This document shows, in pieces, positions 8,764 through 16,626 of a DNA stretch of 64,000 bases. Made by a program: the position numbers and the translations under genes. The notes under the pieces are model-generated. The model saw only the letters and a list, made by a program, of their open reading frames with translations. It had not been told where the DNA came from and ran no database searches. Origin of the DNA: KBS-96 sp963722585 (GTDB taxonomy: Bacteria; Acidobacteriota; Terriglobia; Bryobacterales; Bryobacteraceae); the NCBI GenBank assembly GCA_963722585.1, contig CAVRNU010000014.1:1-64000 (forward strand), written 5' to 3'. Each line of letters starts with the position of its first letter. Position 1 is the stretch's first letter.

Positions 8764-9366
8764 CGATCACTCCATTTCGCCAGTGTCACCATCATAGCCG
8801 GGCCCGATGCAAATAGGGATGCAGGCGCGGACCTCGTCAAAGAACGGAGTGCGCTGCTGCTGGACACACGCAGCGGCGTCGAGGTACATAGCAGAGGACG
8901 CCATGTTTGCCAATCCCGACCGCTGGGCTGGCCGGTCTGCGCCTTATCCACTCGTCGAAACCCACGCTGTCTCGTTTTCGTGCCACAGTTTGACCAGTTC
9001 ACTACTCACGTATTGAGCGTTAGGCCGAGCAGATCAACTCGTAGCGCTGGGTGCAGTCTCGACAAGCGTTGAGCACATCTTCACAGATTCGAGTCTCGTA
9101 GTTGGCCACCTCACGATCTTTCCGGGCGAGTGCGTCCGATTTCCAAAATTGACGGGCAGACCCTAACGGGAGGTAAATCGTCTATCTCACCGGCAACGAC
9201 AATAAGCCTGTTCATTTTCAATGACGTGTCTGCTGTGATCTCCGCTGCGAGGAGGGCGAGTTCGTTCCTTGAACACTGAACGTCATCACCTCAAGTTCAA
9301 CGGTGCGTTACGTACGCTCGGCGATTTGGCTCTTTAAACACCAATTTCTGGGATCACCAGCTCTAA
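8764..9366. other. Intergenic region with a possible gene remnant
   Basis: About 600 bp with no complete gene. On the minus strand, a frame ending at stop 9020-9022 reads for about 50 codons with protein-like composition (ending Cys-Thr-Gln-Arg-Tyr-Glu-Leu-Ile-Cys-Ser-Ala) but has no ATG, GTG or TTG start I could place, so it may be the 3' remnant of a lost gene. The rest shows nothing supportable. Confidence 0.35.
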
Positions 9367-9893
9367 TCACTCAGATTTGCAGACATCGCCGTAGACCGGC
9401 GGCATCCCCCGTTCCCACGGCTTATAGCTGTTGGCGAATTCGATCCGCGTGGCTATAGAAGGATGTGTCGCCCGAAAGAGTGACGCGACAAATGGAAGCA
9501 CACTCGCAAAGAGAATCAGTCCGTTTCCTGAAAGAGCGAAGAGCGGGAGGAGCGGATTGAAGAACAAAACTATTGCTGCGAACAGAGCAGTGAAGGCGTA
9601 TTGCCGCGCACGAAGGCTCTCGAACATAATGACGATTGCACCGAGTCCGATGGCAAATCTCACCACAGCCTGATACGTGGAAACGTAGGGGTGAAAACGT
9701 ACGAGGACACAACGGCCGCGACCAGCAGTACGCCGATGCAAGCCCACTTCACGGCTTTAATACGGGCTGCTGCACGCTGTCTTTCGTCCAGGAGGTTCTT
9801 CTTCAACCACGCACGCCACACGGCCTCATCTAACGGCTTCGAACTATGCGTTTGTGAATCTCGCGTTACTTCAACATGAATGGTATCGGACAT
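9367..9893 (-). pseudogene. DUF6804-like small membrane protein, frameshifted
   Basis: Two overlapping frames make one protein. The first (start 9893, Met-Ser-Asp-Thr-Ile-His) gives a cytoplasmic head with an Ala-Trp-Leu-Lys-Lys segment and one membrane helix ending Ser-Ser-Tyr-Val-Phe. The second continues His-Pro-Tyr-Val-Ser-Thr-Tyr-Gln-Ala-Val-Val-Arg-Phe-Ala and contains two or three further helices with Phe-Phe-Asn-Pro-Leu-Leu-Pro, as in DUF6804 proteins. Adding one base to the A-run at 9693-9696 (T-run on the coding strand) joins them without loss. As the only lesion is a homopolymer base, this may be a sequencing error rather than a real pseudogene. Function unknown. Confidence 0.65.
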
Positions 9894-9938
9894 CTGGCAA
9901 CACTTTCTTATTACGCTGCGCTAAGAGGAGAGGGTGGG

Positions 9939-9965
9939 AGGCAGCCTGTCTTAGTCAGGCTGCCT
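9939..9965. repeat. Perfect 10-bp stem-loop
   Basis: The arms AGGCAGCCTG (9939-9948) and CAGGCTGCCT (9956-9965) are exact inverted complements around a 7-nt loop. No T-run follows on either strand, so it is not a standard Rho-independent terminator. It sits ~70 bp beyond the 3' end of the 538-residue gene and next to the direct repeat at 9980. Confidence 0.6.
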
Positions 9966-9979
9966 GAAGAGCAAGCCCA

Positions 9980-9987
9980 CTAGTTAG
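9980..9987. repeat. 8-bp direct repeat, left copy
   Basis: CTAGTTAG occurs here and again in the same orientation at 11757-11764, bracketing the 538-residue gene and about 1.77 kb. It could be a target-site duplication, but a match of this length can arise by chance. Confidence 0.3.
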
Positions 9988-10036
9988 GCCGTTATGCGAA
10001 GGGTGACGGGGATTTTGTTCCCGTTGCGTAAGTGTT

Positions 10037-11653
10037 TCATGCGGCTTTGAGGCCCACCGCTAATAGCAATTTATCGAGATCGTCCACGACACGCTGGTAG
10101 AGGCGGTCAAGTTGCGATCGTTGGGTTCTGAGTTGCGCGTCACTGCGAAACGGGCGCAGCAGACCTGCAGCAAGCGGGGCATAGATGCGCTCGAACAACT
10201 TCAGAAACACGAGGCAGACCGAATATCCTTGCGGCAAGAGGCGGTATCGGCGAGAGTGTGGAAGCTTCTCGACAAGGCCCTTGGCCCTGAGTTTGGAGAG
10301 ATCGTAGCGAAGCGAGGCCAGCGTGTAGTCGCTCGAGCTGCAGCTCAAAGCCTCGATTGTCGGGCCAAGCAGTTCAATCGTGCTGAAGGTATTGCCAGCG
10401 GCGACGTGGGCGAAACGTACGAGCGCGTGCATTAATGCGATTTGCCGCGGATGGTCGAGTTTAAGCCCCGGAATCCGCTTGCCATTGGGCAGTATGGTAG
10501 GCGCTGCCAGTTGGCGCAGTTGTCCGCGGTCCAGGAAGGTCTCCAGTATGTCCTGCTGGATGTTCAGATAGTTGTCGTTGATGGAAGCGAGCCGTTCCCG
10601 TAATTTCGGCAGGTTCTCGACCGCCTTCTTGACGCCGTAGTCAGTAACGTTATTGGTAGCGGCTTCGGTTCGCAGCAGCAGGTGATCGCGGACATATTGC
10701 TTGATGAAGCCATTGCCATAATGGCTGCGGATCACCGGGTTGGGAAGATGGATATCTTCGATCACGGTCTGCAGTTTGCCGCGATATTGCCGGGTGATTT
10801 TTCTGCCGAAGATGACCGTAATTTTGTTGGGCTGGCCGATGGTTCGGTTGGCGTCCAGTAAACGCTCTCCCATTTGATCCAGAGCGGCGCGCCTGAAAAA
10901 TAGAAGATTGTCGCAGTACTCAACCTGAGCAAAAAATAGACGATGCTGACAGCCGGCCTGTCGGCGTTCAGTCTCGCGGAAGAACGGCGTAAAGTACGCC
11001 AGCCATTTCTGGCCACAGGTAAGCAGATCCTTGCTGGTCAACGAGTCAGCTAATTGTTGCAAGCGTTCCGGGTTACCGCAATTTAGAAATGCATTCGAGC
11101 ATCGCCGAAAGTCAATCCCTTCCTGCCTGAGGCGATTCGCGAGCCAGTGATGCTGGTTCAGGCACACGCGCGCAGAAAACGGAAGGTAAGGGCAAACCCG
11201 GACGAACATCCGGCCCCATTGCTTGTCATTCACGTAAAAGTTGTATTGCATGACCCAGCGCTGCGCGATCTGCAGATGCCACCGATTCTCTTTCTGGCTG
11301 CCGATCGCGATCATGATGCGGGCGGGTTCGCGCGCTTTCAAAATGGCGACTACCTGATCGGGTTCAGCTCGACGGAAATAGCGGTCCATGAAATCGTCCC
11401 GTCTCCCTTCCGGCGCTTCCAAGATGGGTGCGCCCCATTTCTGTGACCGGTTCACGACCCAGTTGTGAAACTGATCGGCGATCTCGTGTAAAACAGCCCG
11501 GCTCACCGGATACTGATTGCGGTAGGTGTTGAAGAACCCGACTACTCGTTCCGGTTGTTGGAAGGGCTGAATCAGCCCGTTCAACAGAATCCGGTCAAAG
11601 CACCGATACCCAAACCGAATGCTATCTTTGTGATGCTCGACGAAGGCGTTCAT
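10037..11653 (-). CDS. Unrecognised 538-residue protein with C-terminal winged helix
   Basis: I do not recognise a named family. The protein is basic, soluble and rich in Arg, Gln and aromatic residues, with no signal peptide or membrane helix. Residues 1-70 (His-His-Lys-Asp-Ser-Ile-Arg-Phe-Gly-Tyr-Arg-Cys-Phe-Asp-Arg) begin a compact region with many conserved-looking Trp, Tyr and His residues. Residues ~185-215 and 250-270 carry several cysteines and histidines. Residues ~400-475 look like a winged helix-turn-helix (Leu-Arg-Tyr-Asp-Leu-Ser-Lys-Leu-Arg-Ala-Lys-Gly-Leu-Val-Glu-Lys, then His-Ser-Arg-Arg-Tyr-Arg-Leu). It is a single-gene unit flanked by hairpins and an 8-bp direct repeat, which hints at a mobile or cargo gene. 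DNA or RNA binding is inferred from the winged helix and charge. Confidence 0.8.
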   Translation of the reverse strand: MNAFVEHHKDSIRFGYRCFDRILLNGLIQPFQQPERVVGFFNTYRNQYPVSRAVLHEIADQFHNWVVNRSQKWGAPILEAPEGRRDDFMDRYFRRAEPDQVVAILKAREPARIMIAIGSQKENRWHLQIAQRWVMQYNFYVNDKQWGRMFVRVCPYLPFSARVCLNQHHWLANRLRQEGIDFRRCSNAFLNCGNPERLQQLADSLTSKDLLTCGQKWLAYFTPFFRETERRQAGCQHRLFFAQVEYCDNLLFFRRAALDQMGERLLDANRTIGQPNKITVIFGRKITRQYRGKLQTVIEDIHLPNPVIRSHYGNGFIKQYVRDHLLLRTEAATNNVTDYGVKKAVENLPKLRERLASINDNYLNIQQDILETFLDRGQLRQLAAPTILPNGKRIPGLKLDHPRQIALMHALVRFAHVAAGNTFSTIELLGPTIEALSCSSSDYTLASLRYDLSKLRAKGLVEKLPHSRRYRLLPQGYSVCLVFLKLFERIYAPLAAGLLRPFRSDAQLRTQRSQLDRLYQRVVDDLDKLLLAVGLKAA

Positions 11654-11740
11654 CGGAACCTCCAGTGTGGTCAGATACCTGGAAGCCTACCCTATGAATG
11701 CCTTCTCGGGTTCTCTCTACTGCTCAGATCTGCTGGATAT

Positions 11741-11764
11741 CAAGGCGAAGCCTTGGCTAGTTAG
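11741..11764. repeat. Hairpin plus right copy of the 8-bp direct repeat
   Basis: CAAGGC (11741-11746), GAA loop, GCCTTG (11750-11755) form a tight stem-loop directly followed by CTAGTTAG (11757-11764), the right-hand copy of the repeat at 9980. The arrangement could be the upstream boundary of a mobile unit holding the 538-residue gene, or chance. Confidence 0.3.
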
Positions 11765-11922
11765 ACGTTGCACGGATTGTGAAGGTTCCGAACCCGTCCG
11801 CGGTCTTCAAAAGAGAAATACCTGCCGAGCTATGGCGTTTTTCGTCCAGGCGAGGCGACACGCCAGGGAGTTGAGCGCTAAGCTGGGCAATTCGACTCAG
11901 CACGTGACCCCCCTTCGTTTCC

Positions 11923-12426
11923 CTAAGCCTGGGTAGCTTCGCCGGTGAGCAAAGTCTTCCCCGGAACCGCACCTGTTTGTCTGGATAACCACTCGCTCGA
12001 ATGAGGGTGAGTGCCTGCCAGTAGGTTCGATGGATCCTGAAACCATCGACTTCTCTGAATGTGTCTGGCATGAGCGACGAGGTTCGTGTAAGGCAATCCG
12101 AGAAAGGATCGTTTTCTCATTTGAGTAATCTCCAAACAATTGCAATTCTCCCGTTTCACGGCATTGATCACGTGCGCCAAAGCACGATCTGTCCGGGATT
12201 GATCGTTGAAGCCGAAGCCACTCCTGCGAATCTCGCCGGCCATGTAGAAGAATGTCCATCCTGATCCTTCGAGTTCTCTCCCCAGCTGAGCGCTGGTGGA
12301 TTTAATGATGGATGACCAACCTGCTGAATAGTGCTCGGTGGCGATGACCATTCCTTCCGGGGTAGGGGTGCCGTCTTCGAGAAGCATGGTGCCTGAACCG
12401 ATTCTGTCTGTCATTTGTTTTCTCAC
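11923..12426 (-). CDS. Hypothetical protein, ~167 residues
   Basis: A soluble protein without recognised domains. The centre (Gly-Trp-Ser-Ser-Ile, Gly-Trp-Thr-Phe-Phe-Tyr-Met-Ala-Gly-Glu-Ile-Arg-Arg-Ser-Gly-Phe-Gly, and Asn-Cys-Asn-Cys-Leu-Glu-Ile-Thr) looks like a genuine folded domain with alternating strands. The GTG at 12424-12426 has GGAG three bases upstream; ATG 12414 is an alternative. It follows groEL by 20 bp on the same strand and may be read through from the chaperonin operon. Function unknown. Confidence 0.6.
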   Translation of the reverse strand: MRKQMTDRIGSGTMLLEDGTPTPEGMVIATEHYSAGWSSIIKSTSAQLGRELEGSGWTFFYMAGEIRRSGFGFNDQSRTDRALAHVINAVKRENCNCLEITQMRKRSFLGLPYTNLVAHARHIQRSRWFQDPSNLLAGTHPHSSEWLSRQTGAVPGKTLLTGEATQA

Positions 12427-12446
12427 GATCTCCGAAACTTAGAGTT

Positions 12447-14078
12447 CTATTCGCCGAACTCCGATCCATACTGAGCATTCGGCGAAGTAGAGTATTTCTC
12501 CTGGCGGGGTTCACAAACCATTGCTTCCGTCGTCAGCATCAGGGCCGCAATCGAGCTGGCATTCTGCAATGCGGAACGCGTTACCTTCGTTGGATCGATA
12601 ACGCCCGCTTTTACCAAATCCTCATATTGCGCGGTAGCTGCATTGAAACCGTAGTTGAAGTTGCTCTGCGTTCGAATATTCTCAATAACGACGGCGCCTT
12701 CGTGCCCGGCATTATTGGCAATCTGGCGAGTCGGCTCCTCACAAGCGCGTCTGACAATCGCGACGCCAATCTTCTCATCGCCTGCAAAAGTCAGCGCGTC
12801 GAGAACATGAGCCGCCCGCAGTAGCGCTACTCCGCCACCAGGCACGATCCCTTCTTCTACCGCCGCCCGTGTCGCATGCAACGCATCTTCAACCCGGGCC
12901 TTCTTCTCCTTCATCTCCATTTCGGTCGCCGCGCCGACCTTAATCACTGCCACTCCGCCTGCCAACTTAGCCAGCCGCTCTTGCAGTTTCTCGCGATCGT
13001 AATCCGACGTGGTCTCGTCGATTTGAGTGCGCAACTGCTTGATGCGTCCCTGAATAGCATTCTGGCTGCCCGCGCCATCAATAATGGTCGTGTTGTCCTT
13101 ATCTACCGTTACATGCTTCGCCTGGCCAAGATCATCGAGGCCCAACTTTTCAAGCTTGATGCCAGTCTCTTCCGCTATGGCTTTGCCGCCCGTGAGAATC
13201 GCGATGTCCTCGAGCATGGCCTTACGGCGGTCACCGAAACCAGGAGCTTTCACCGCGCAAACGTTCAACGTTCCGCGCAACTTGTTCACCACCAGCGTAG
13301 CCAGCGCCTCGCCATCCACGTCTTCTGAAACCACTAACAGCGGTTTCCCGGCTTGGGCGACCAACTCGAGCACTGGCAGTAGATCCTTCATGCTGGAGAT
13401 CTTCTTCTCATGAATCAGGACGTAGGGATCTTCGAGAACAGCCTCCATCCGGCCTGCGTCAGTTATGAAGTAGGGCGACAGATAACCTCGGTCGAACTGC
13501 ATGCCATCAACGGTGCTCAGCTCAGTCGACATCGTCTTCGATTCTTCAACTGTGATGACGCCGTTCTTGCCCACCTTTTGCATCGCGTCCGCAATCGTCT
13601 TTCCAATGGTGACATCGCCATTCGACGAAATAGTTCCGACCTGCGCAATTTTGTCGCTGTTTTCGACAGTGAATGAAATCTTCTTCAACTCTTCCACGAC
13701 AGCGTCCACCGCGCTCTCAATCCCGCGCTTTAGTGCCATCGGGTTCGCGCCGGCTGCGACTGATTTCACGCCCTCACGGAAGATCGTCTGAGCCAAGATT
13801 GTGGCGGTCGTCGTGCCATCGCCTGCGATATCGCTTGTCTTCGAAGCCACTTCACGAACGAGTTGCGCGCCCATGTTCTCGAGCGGATCTCTCAATTCGA
13901 TCTCTTTCGCGACTGTGACCCCATCTTTTGTAATCGCCGGGCCACCGAACTTCTTTTCGATAACTACGTTCCGGCCCTTCGGCCCTAAGGTCACCTTCAC
14001 CGCATCGGCGAGCTGGTTGACGCCGCGCAGAATGGCTTGACGGGAATTCTCACTGTAGATAATCTTTTTCGCTGCCAT
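12447..14078 (-). CDS. groL: Chaperonin GroEL without a GGM tail
   Basis: A 543-residue group I chaperonin subunit. The whole family pattern is present: N-terminal Met-Ala-Ala-Lys-Lys-Ile-Ile-Tyr, ATP-binding Leu-Gly-Pro-Lys-Gly-Arg-Asn-Val and Gly-Asp-Gly-Thr-Thr-Thr-Ala, apical and intermediate domains, and Val-Glu-Glu-Gly-Ile-Val-Pro-Gly-Gly-Gly. ATG 14078 is chosen because it gives the conserved N-terminus; the longer frame to 14102 only overlaps groES. The C-terminus ends Asn-Ala-Gln-Tyr-Gly-Ser-Glu-Phe-Gly-Glu and lacks the Gly-Gly-Met repeat that usually fills the ring cavity floor. It lies downstream of groES in one operon. No CIRCE element is visible upstream of groES. Confidence 0.97.
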   Translation of the reverse strand: MAAKKIIYSENSRQAILRGVNQLADAVKVTLGPKGRNVVIEKKFGGPAITKDGVTVAKEIELRDPLENMGAQLVREVASKTSDIAGDGTTTATILAQTIFREGVKSVAAGANPMALKRGIESAVDAVVEELKKISFTVENSDKIAQVGTISSNGDVTIGKTIADAMQKVGKNGVITVEESKTMSTELSTVDGMQFDRGYLSPYFITDAGRMEAVLEDPYVLIHEKKISSMKDLLPVLELVAQAGKPLLVVSEDVDGEALATLVVNKLRGTLNVCAVKAPGFGDRRKAMLEDIAILTGGKAIAEETGIKLEKLGLDDLGQAKHVTVDKDNTTIIDGAGSQNAIQGRIKQLRTQIDETTSDYDREKLQERLAKLAGGVAVIKVGAATEMEMKEKKARVEDALHATRAAVEEGIVPGGGVALLRAAHVLDALTFAGDEKIGVAIVRRACEEPTRQIANNAGHEGAVVIENIRTQSNFNYGFNAATAQYEDLVKAGVIDPTKVTRSALQNASSIAALMLTTEAMVCEPRQEKYSTSPNAQYGSEFGE

Positions 14079-14094
14079 ATGGTTTCTCTTCCGC

Positions 14095-14412
14095 TTATGC
14101 AACCTTCGTTGCAGGTTCTTCAGCGCCTTCCAATACGCCGAGCACTTCGTCTTCGCGCACGATCAGGTATTCCTCGCCGGCCAGCTTGATCTCGCTGCCG
14201 GTGTATTTGCCGTAGAGAATGTGATCGCCCAATGCCACGTCCAGTGGACTTAGGCTTCCGTCCTCGAGGCGCTTACCTCTGGACACCGCGACAACTTTTC
14301 CTTCTTGCGGCTTCTCTTTTGCGCCGTCGGGGATAAAGAGTCCACCGGCAGTGCTGTCCCTCGCCTCGATACGTTTCACAACGATCCGGTCATGAAGCGG
14401 TCGAATATTCAT
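14095..14412 (-). CDS. groS: Co-chaperonin GroES
   Basis: A 105-residue co-chaperonin that caps the GroEL ring. The start Met-Asn-Ile-Arg-Pro-Leu-His-Asp-Arg-Ile-Val-Val is canonical, the mobile-loop region follows at residues ~18-32, and Ile-Leu-Tyr-Gly-Lys-Tyr-Thr-Gly-Ser-Glu is the conserved C-terminal strand. GGAGGT precedes the ATG. It heads the groES-groEL operon, with 16 bp between its stop and the chosen groEL ATG. Confidence 0.97.
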   Translation of the reverse strand: MNIRPLHDRIVVKRIEARDSTAGGLFIPDGAKEKPQEGKVVAVSRGKRLEDGSLSPLDVALGDHILYGKYTGSEIKLAGEEYLIVREDEVLGVLEGAEEPATKVA

Positions 14413-14543
14413 ACTGAGACCTCCAAAGGGTGATGAATGTGTTTATGTGAAAAGAGAGCTGAGGCCGGATGCTCCAGAAGTCGGATCTCCGGACCCGCTC
14501 TCCACCAGGCGGCGCGGCTCTCCATAATGCGATTGAATCTGGA

Positions 14544-14810
14544 TTAGGTCAGTCTATCCGCCAAGCCGCGACGAAGGCCATAATTGAGCAGGAGGACTAA
14601 CACCGCTCCAGCTGTGGCTACGAGCACACTGTACCAGTCCAAGCCAGTACTTGGTGCATGGCCGAAAAATGTAAACAGATATCCGCCAGCCACGGCACCG
14701 ACAATTCCCAGAACGACATCCAGGAAAATGCCTTTGCCGTGCCTGCTTACGGCCTTGCTGCCGAGGAAACCGGCAATTAGTCCGAGTACGATCCAAGCCA
14801 ATATAGACAT
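14544..14810 (-). CDS. YeaQ/YmgE (transglycosylase-associated) membrane protein
   Basis: An 88-residue inner-membrane protein of the GlsB/YeaQ/YmgE family, with three hydrophobic helices and the family glycines (Gly-Leu-Ile-Ala-Gly-Phe-Leu-Gly-Ser, Gly-Ile-Val-Gly-Ala-Val-Ala-Gly-Gly). ATG 14810 is chosen because it gives the family N-terminus Met-Ser-Ile-Leu-Ala-Trp-Ile; the open frame extends upstream without family similarity. The family is stress-associated and of unknown function. It is upstream of groES on the same strand, about 130 bp away. Confidence 0.88.
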   Translation of the reverse strand: MSILAWIVLGLIAGFLGSKAVSRHGKGIFLDVVLGIVGAVAGGYLFTFFGHAPSTGLDWYSVLVATAGAVLVLLLNYGLRRGLADRLT

Positions 14811-15045
14811 TTGAATTCTGAGCGGGGCTTCTAAATCTGATGAGATTAGCCCCCCGGAATCCTTTGGTTCCGGTGCGAGATAGGAAGACCTTCCCGCGCT
14901 ACGTGCAGCAATCGAGGAGGGCCTGGTCTCAAATCGGCGATTCCGATTCAAAACACGCGTCTCGACGTGCGGTTAACTAAGAAGATCGATGTAGAAGACC
15001 TGACTTAGTTCAGATGATCTGCAGAGTGGGCGGAAGTGCTCAGTC

Positions 15046-15069
15046 GTTAACTATAATATGTTAAGTTAA
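15046..15069 (+). promoter_or_regulatory. Promoter with operator-like inverted repeat
   Basis: A consensus -10 hexamer TATAAT (15052-15057) lies between the arms TTAAC (15047-15051) and GTTAA (15060-15064), with a further GTTAA at 15065-15069. No good -35 is visible. The repeat sits where a repressor would block RNA polymerase. Located ~85 bp upstream of the XRE gene, it is a plausible autoregulatory operator. Confidence 0.5.
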
Positions 15070-15108
15070 TTGATTTGTCAAGCTCGGCCGCGCTAATCTG
15101 GAGCTGTT

Positions 15109-15128
15109 CTTAATCGTCTACGGTTAAG
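15109..15128 (+). promoter_or_regulatory. Second inverted repeat upstream of the XRE gene
   Basis: CTTAA (15109-15113) and TTAAG (15124-15128) form an inverted repeat with a 10-bp spacer, 20 bp before the start codon. Its half-sites share the TTAA core of the repeat at 15046, so it may be a second operator for the same regulator. Confidence 0.4.
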
Positions 15129-15147
15129 TATCGGGAAGGAAAGCCAC

Positions 15148-16101
15148 ATGGACATTGCCTCTGTGATTCGCCACCGCCTGGATGAACTGGGCCTTGGGCA
15201 GCGCGATTTGGCGGTGGCTGCCGAGGTGACAGAGTCCTACATCTCGCAGTTGCTGGCCAAGAAGAAAACGCCGCCGGCCCCGGATCGGACCGACATCTAC
15301 GACAAAATTGCCAGGGTTCTGAAGCTTCCCAACAAAGAGCTGGCAAGATTAGCCGCCGCTCAGCGCCGCGAAGAACTCAAGCGGAAGGTTCTAGATCCCC
15401 CGCAACCGCTCTTTCAAGAATTCCGCCAACTCATTCTCCGGAAATGCGTGGGCACGAAAAGAAAGCAGATGACCGATATCTTCGGGCGAGAACCCTTCGG
15501 CGAATTTGAACGCTTCATCACTCAAAAGCTTCTCGATTTAGCGAAACGAGTGGCGAGAGTCGAGCTTGAAGACGAAGAATGGATTCACCGCGTGGCCCGA
15601 GTTGGCAAGCGAAGCTACGAAGAGACCCGAGTCTTAATTCTTGAGTTCCTGGATACGGATGTTTTCCACGTTTCGGTTGAGAACTGCATATCGTTTATCG
15701 ATCCGCTCATCGAAAGCTGGGATATCGACTTCGAGAGCTTCGGCATGGACATCGTACTAAACCGCAGACTGACTCGTAGTCACCTCAAAAAGCTCGAATT
15801 TCGTGAAGCCGAACCCGAACCATCCTTTGCAGTAGAGCCAGGCCTGAAAGAATTCCTTAATGATGCAGAACTTAGCGCCGGCATCACCGGGGACGAAACT
15901 GCCTTTCTGAAGAGCCTCAAGCTCGACGGGAAACGTCCTTCTCCGCTTTACTATTACCGTGAGCTACAAAACCTCAGAGACCCGATCAATTTCTTTCCGT
16001 TATCCATCGGAAAGCGACGAGAGCCGGAAATGAAGACTTCTGTCATAGCGTCTCGGGTTCAGAGAAAGACCGCCAAAAGACGCACCAGGCGTCCGACATG
16101 A
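15148..16101 (+). CDS. XRE-family helix-turn-helix protein with long C-terminal domain
   Basis: A 317-residue protein. Residues 1-60 are a Cro/CI-type helix-turn-helix (Leu-Gly-Gln-Arg-Asp-Leu-Ala-Val-Ala-Ala, then Thr-Glu-Ser-Tyr-Ile-Ser-Gln-Leu-Leu). The remaining ~255 residues are an acidic and basic helical region of unknown function (Leu-Phe-Gln-Glu-Phe-Arg-Gln-Leu-Ile, Asp-Ile-Phe-Gly-Arg-Glu-Pro-Phe-Gly) with a basic C-terminal tail. GGAAGGA precedes the ATG. Inverted repeats with a TTAA core upstream suggest autoregulation. Its stop overlaps a possible 42-residue frame. Target genes are unknown. Confidence 0.85.
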   Translation: MDIASVIRHRLDELGLGQRDLAVAAEVTESYISQLLAKKKTPPAPDRTDIYDKIARVLKLPNKELARLAAAQRREELKRKVLDPPQPLFQEFRQLILRKCVGTKRKQMTDIFGREPFGEFERFITQKLLDLAKRVARVELEDEEWIHRVARVGKRSYEETRVLILEFLDTDVFHVSVENCISFIDPLIESWDIDFESFGMDIVLNRRLTRSHLKKLEFREAEPEPSFAVEPGLKEFLNDAELSAGITGDETAFLKSLKLDGKRPSPLYYYRELQNLRDPINFFPLSIGKRREPEMKTSVIASRVQRKTAKRRTRRPT

Positions 16102-16226
16102 GCTACGACGTACTATCCCAAACAGCGGCCGAAGTGTCCGACCTTGGGAACGCTCCCGCGGTCGCCATCGGCCCCTACCTGGTCAAGACTGAGCAAACTC
16201 GTTTGTTGCATGTCATTAGCATTTAA
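16098..16226 (+). CDS. Possible 42-residue protein coupled to the XRE gene
   Basis: A short frame whose ATG overlaps the XRE stop as ATGA, encoding a 42-residue peptide (Met-Ser-Tyr-Asp-Val-Leu-Ser-Gln...). ATGA overlaps are typical of coupled gene pairs. No family is recognised and it may be the 5' remnant of a longer partner. Evidence is limited to the overlap. Confidence 0.3.
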   Translation: MSYDVLSQTAAEVSDLGNAPAVAIGPYLVKTEQTRLLHVISI

Positions 16227-16626
16227 CGCCAAAAGAGGCGATTCCCGAGAGCAGCTCCGTTTGCTGTATATGAATGCGCCCGCGCTCGCGCTTTGGAGGG
16301 AGATGGGTAAAGCCGGCAAACGTCATTGAACAGATAAGCCGGCCCGCCGAAAAGCGCAACGTTGGCCTTTGGAGTTCCGTTCTCCCAATAGCAGAGTAAG
16401 CGTCGGCCACTTCCATTGAACCCCGGTACGAGCGAATAATCTTCGAAGCCATTATGATGTAAATAGGTATACCGGAGCGAATCCTAGTGATGATGGCTTC
16501 AAGCACCTGACAGCGTTCTCGGGTCTCGGATCAGTTGCTGCAGAGTTTCACCGGGATTGGATCACGCCGCGAGAGCAAAGACTGGCTCGGAGGCGCGAGG
16601 CCCGAGTAGGCTCTTTCAGCTGGGGC

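Noticed and set aside
14413..14543. Possible CIRCE heat-shock operator before groES
   Set aside because: No TTAGCACTC-N9-GAGTGCTAA or close variant is present.
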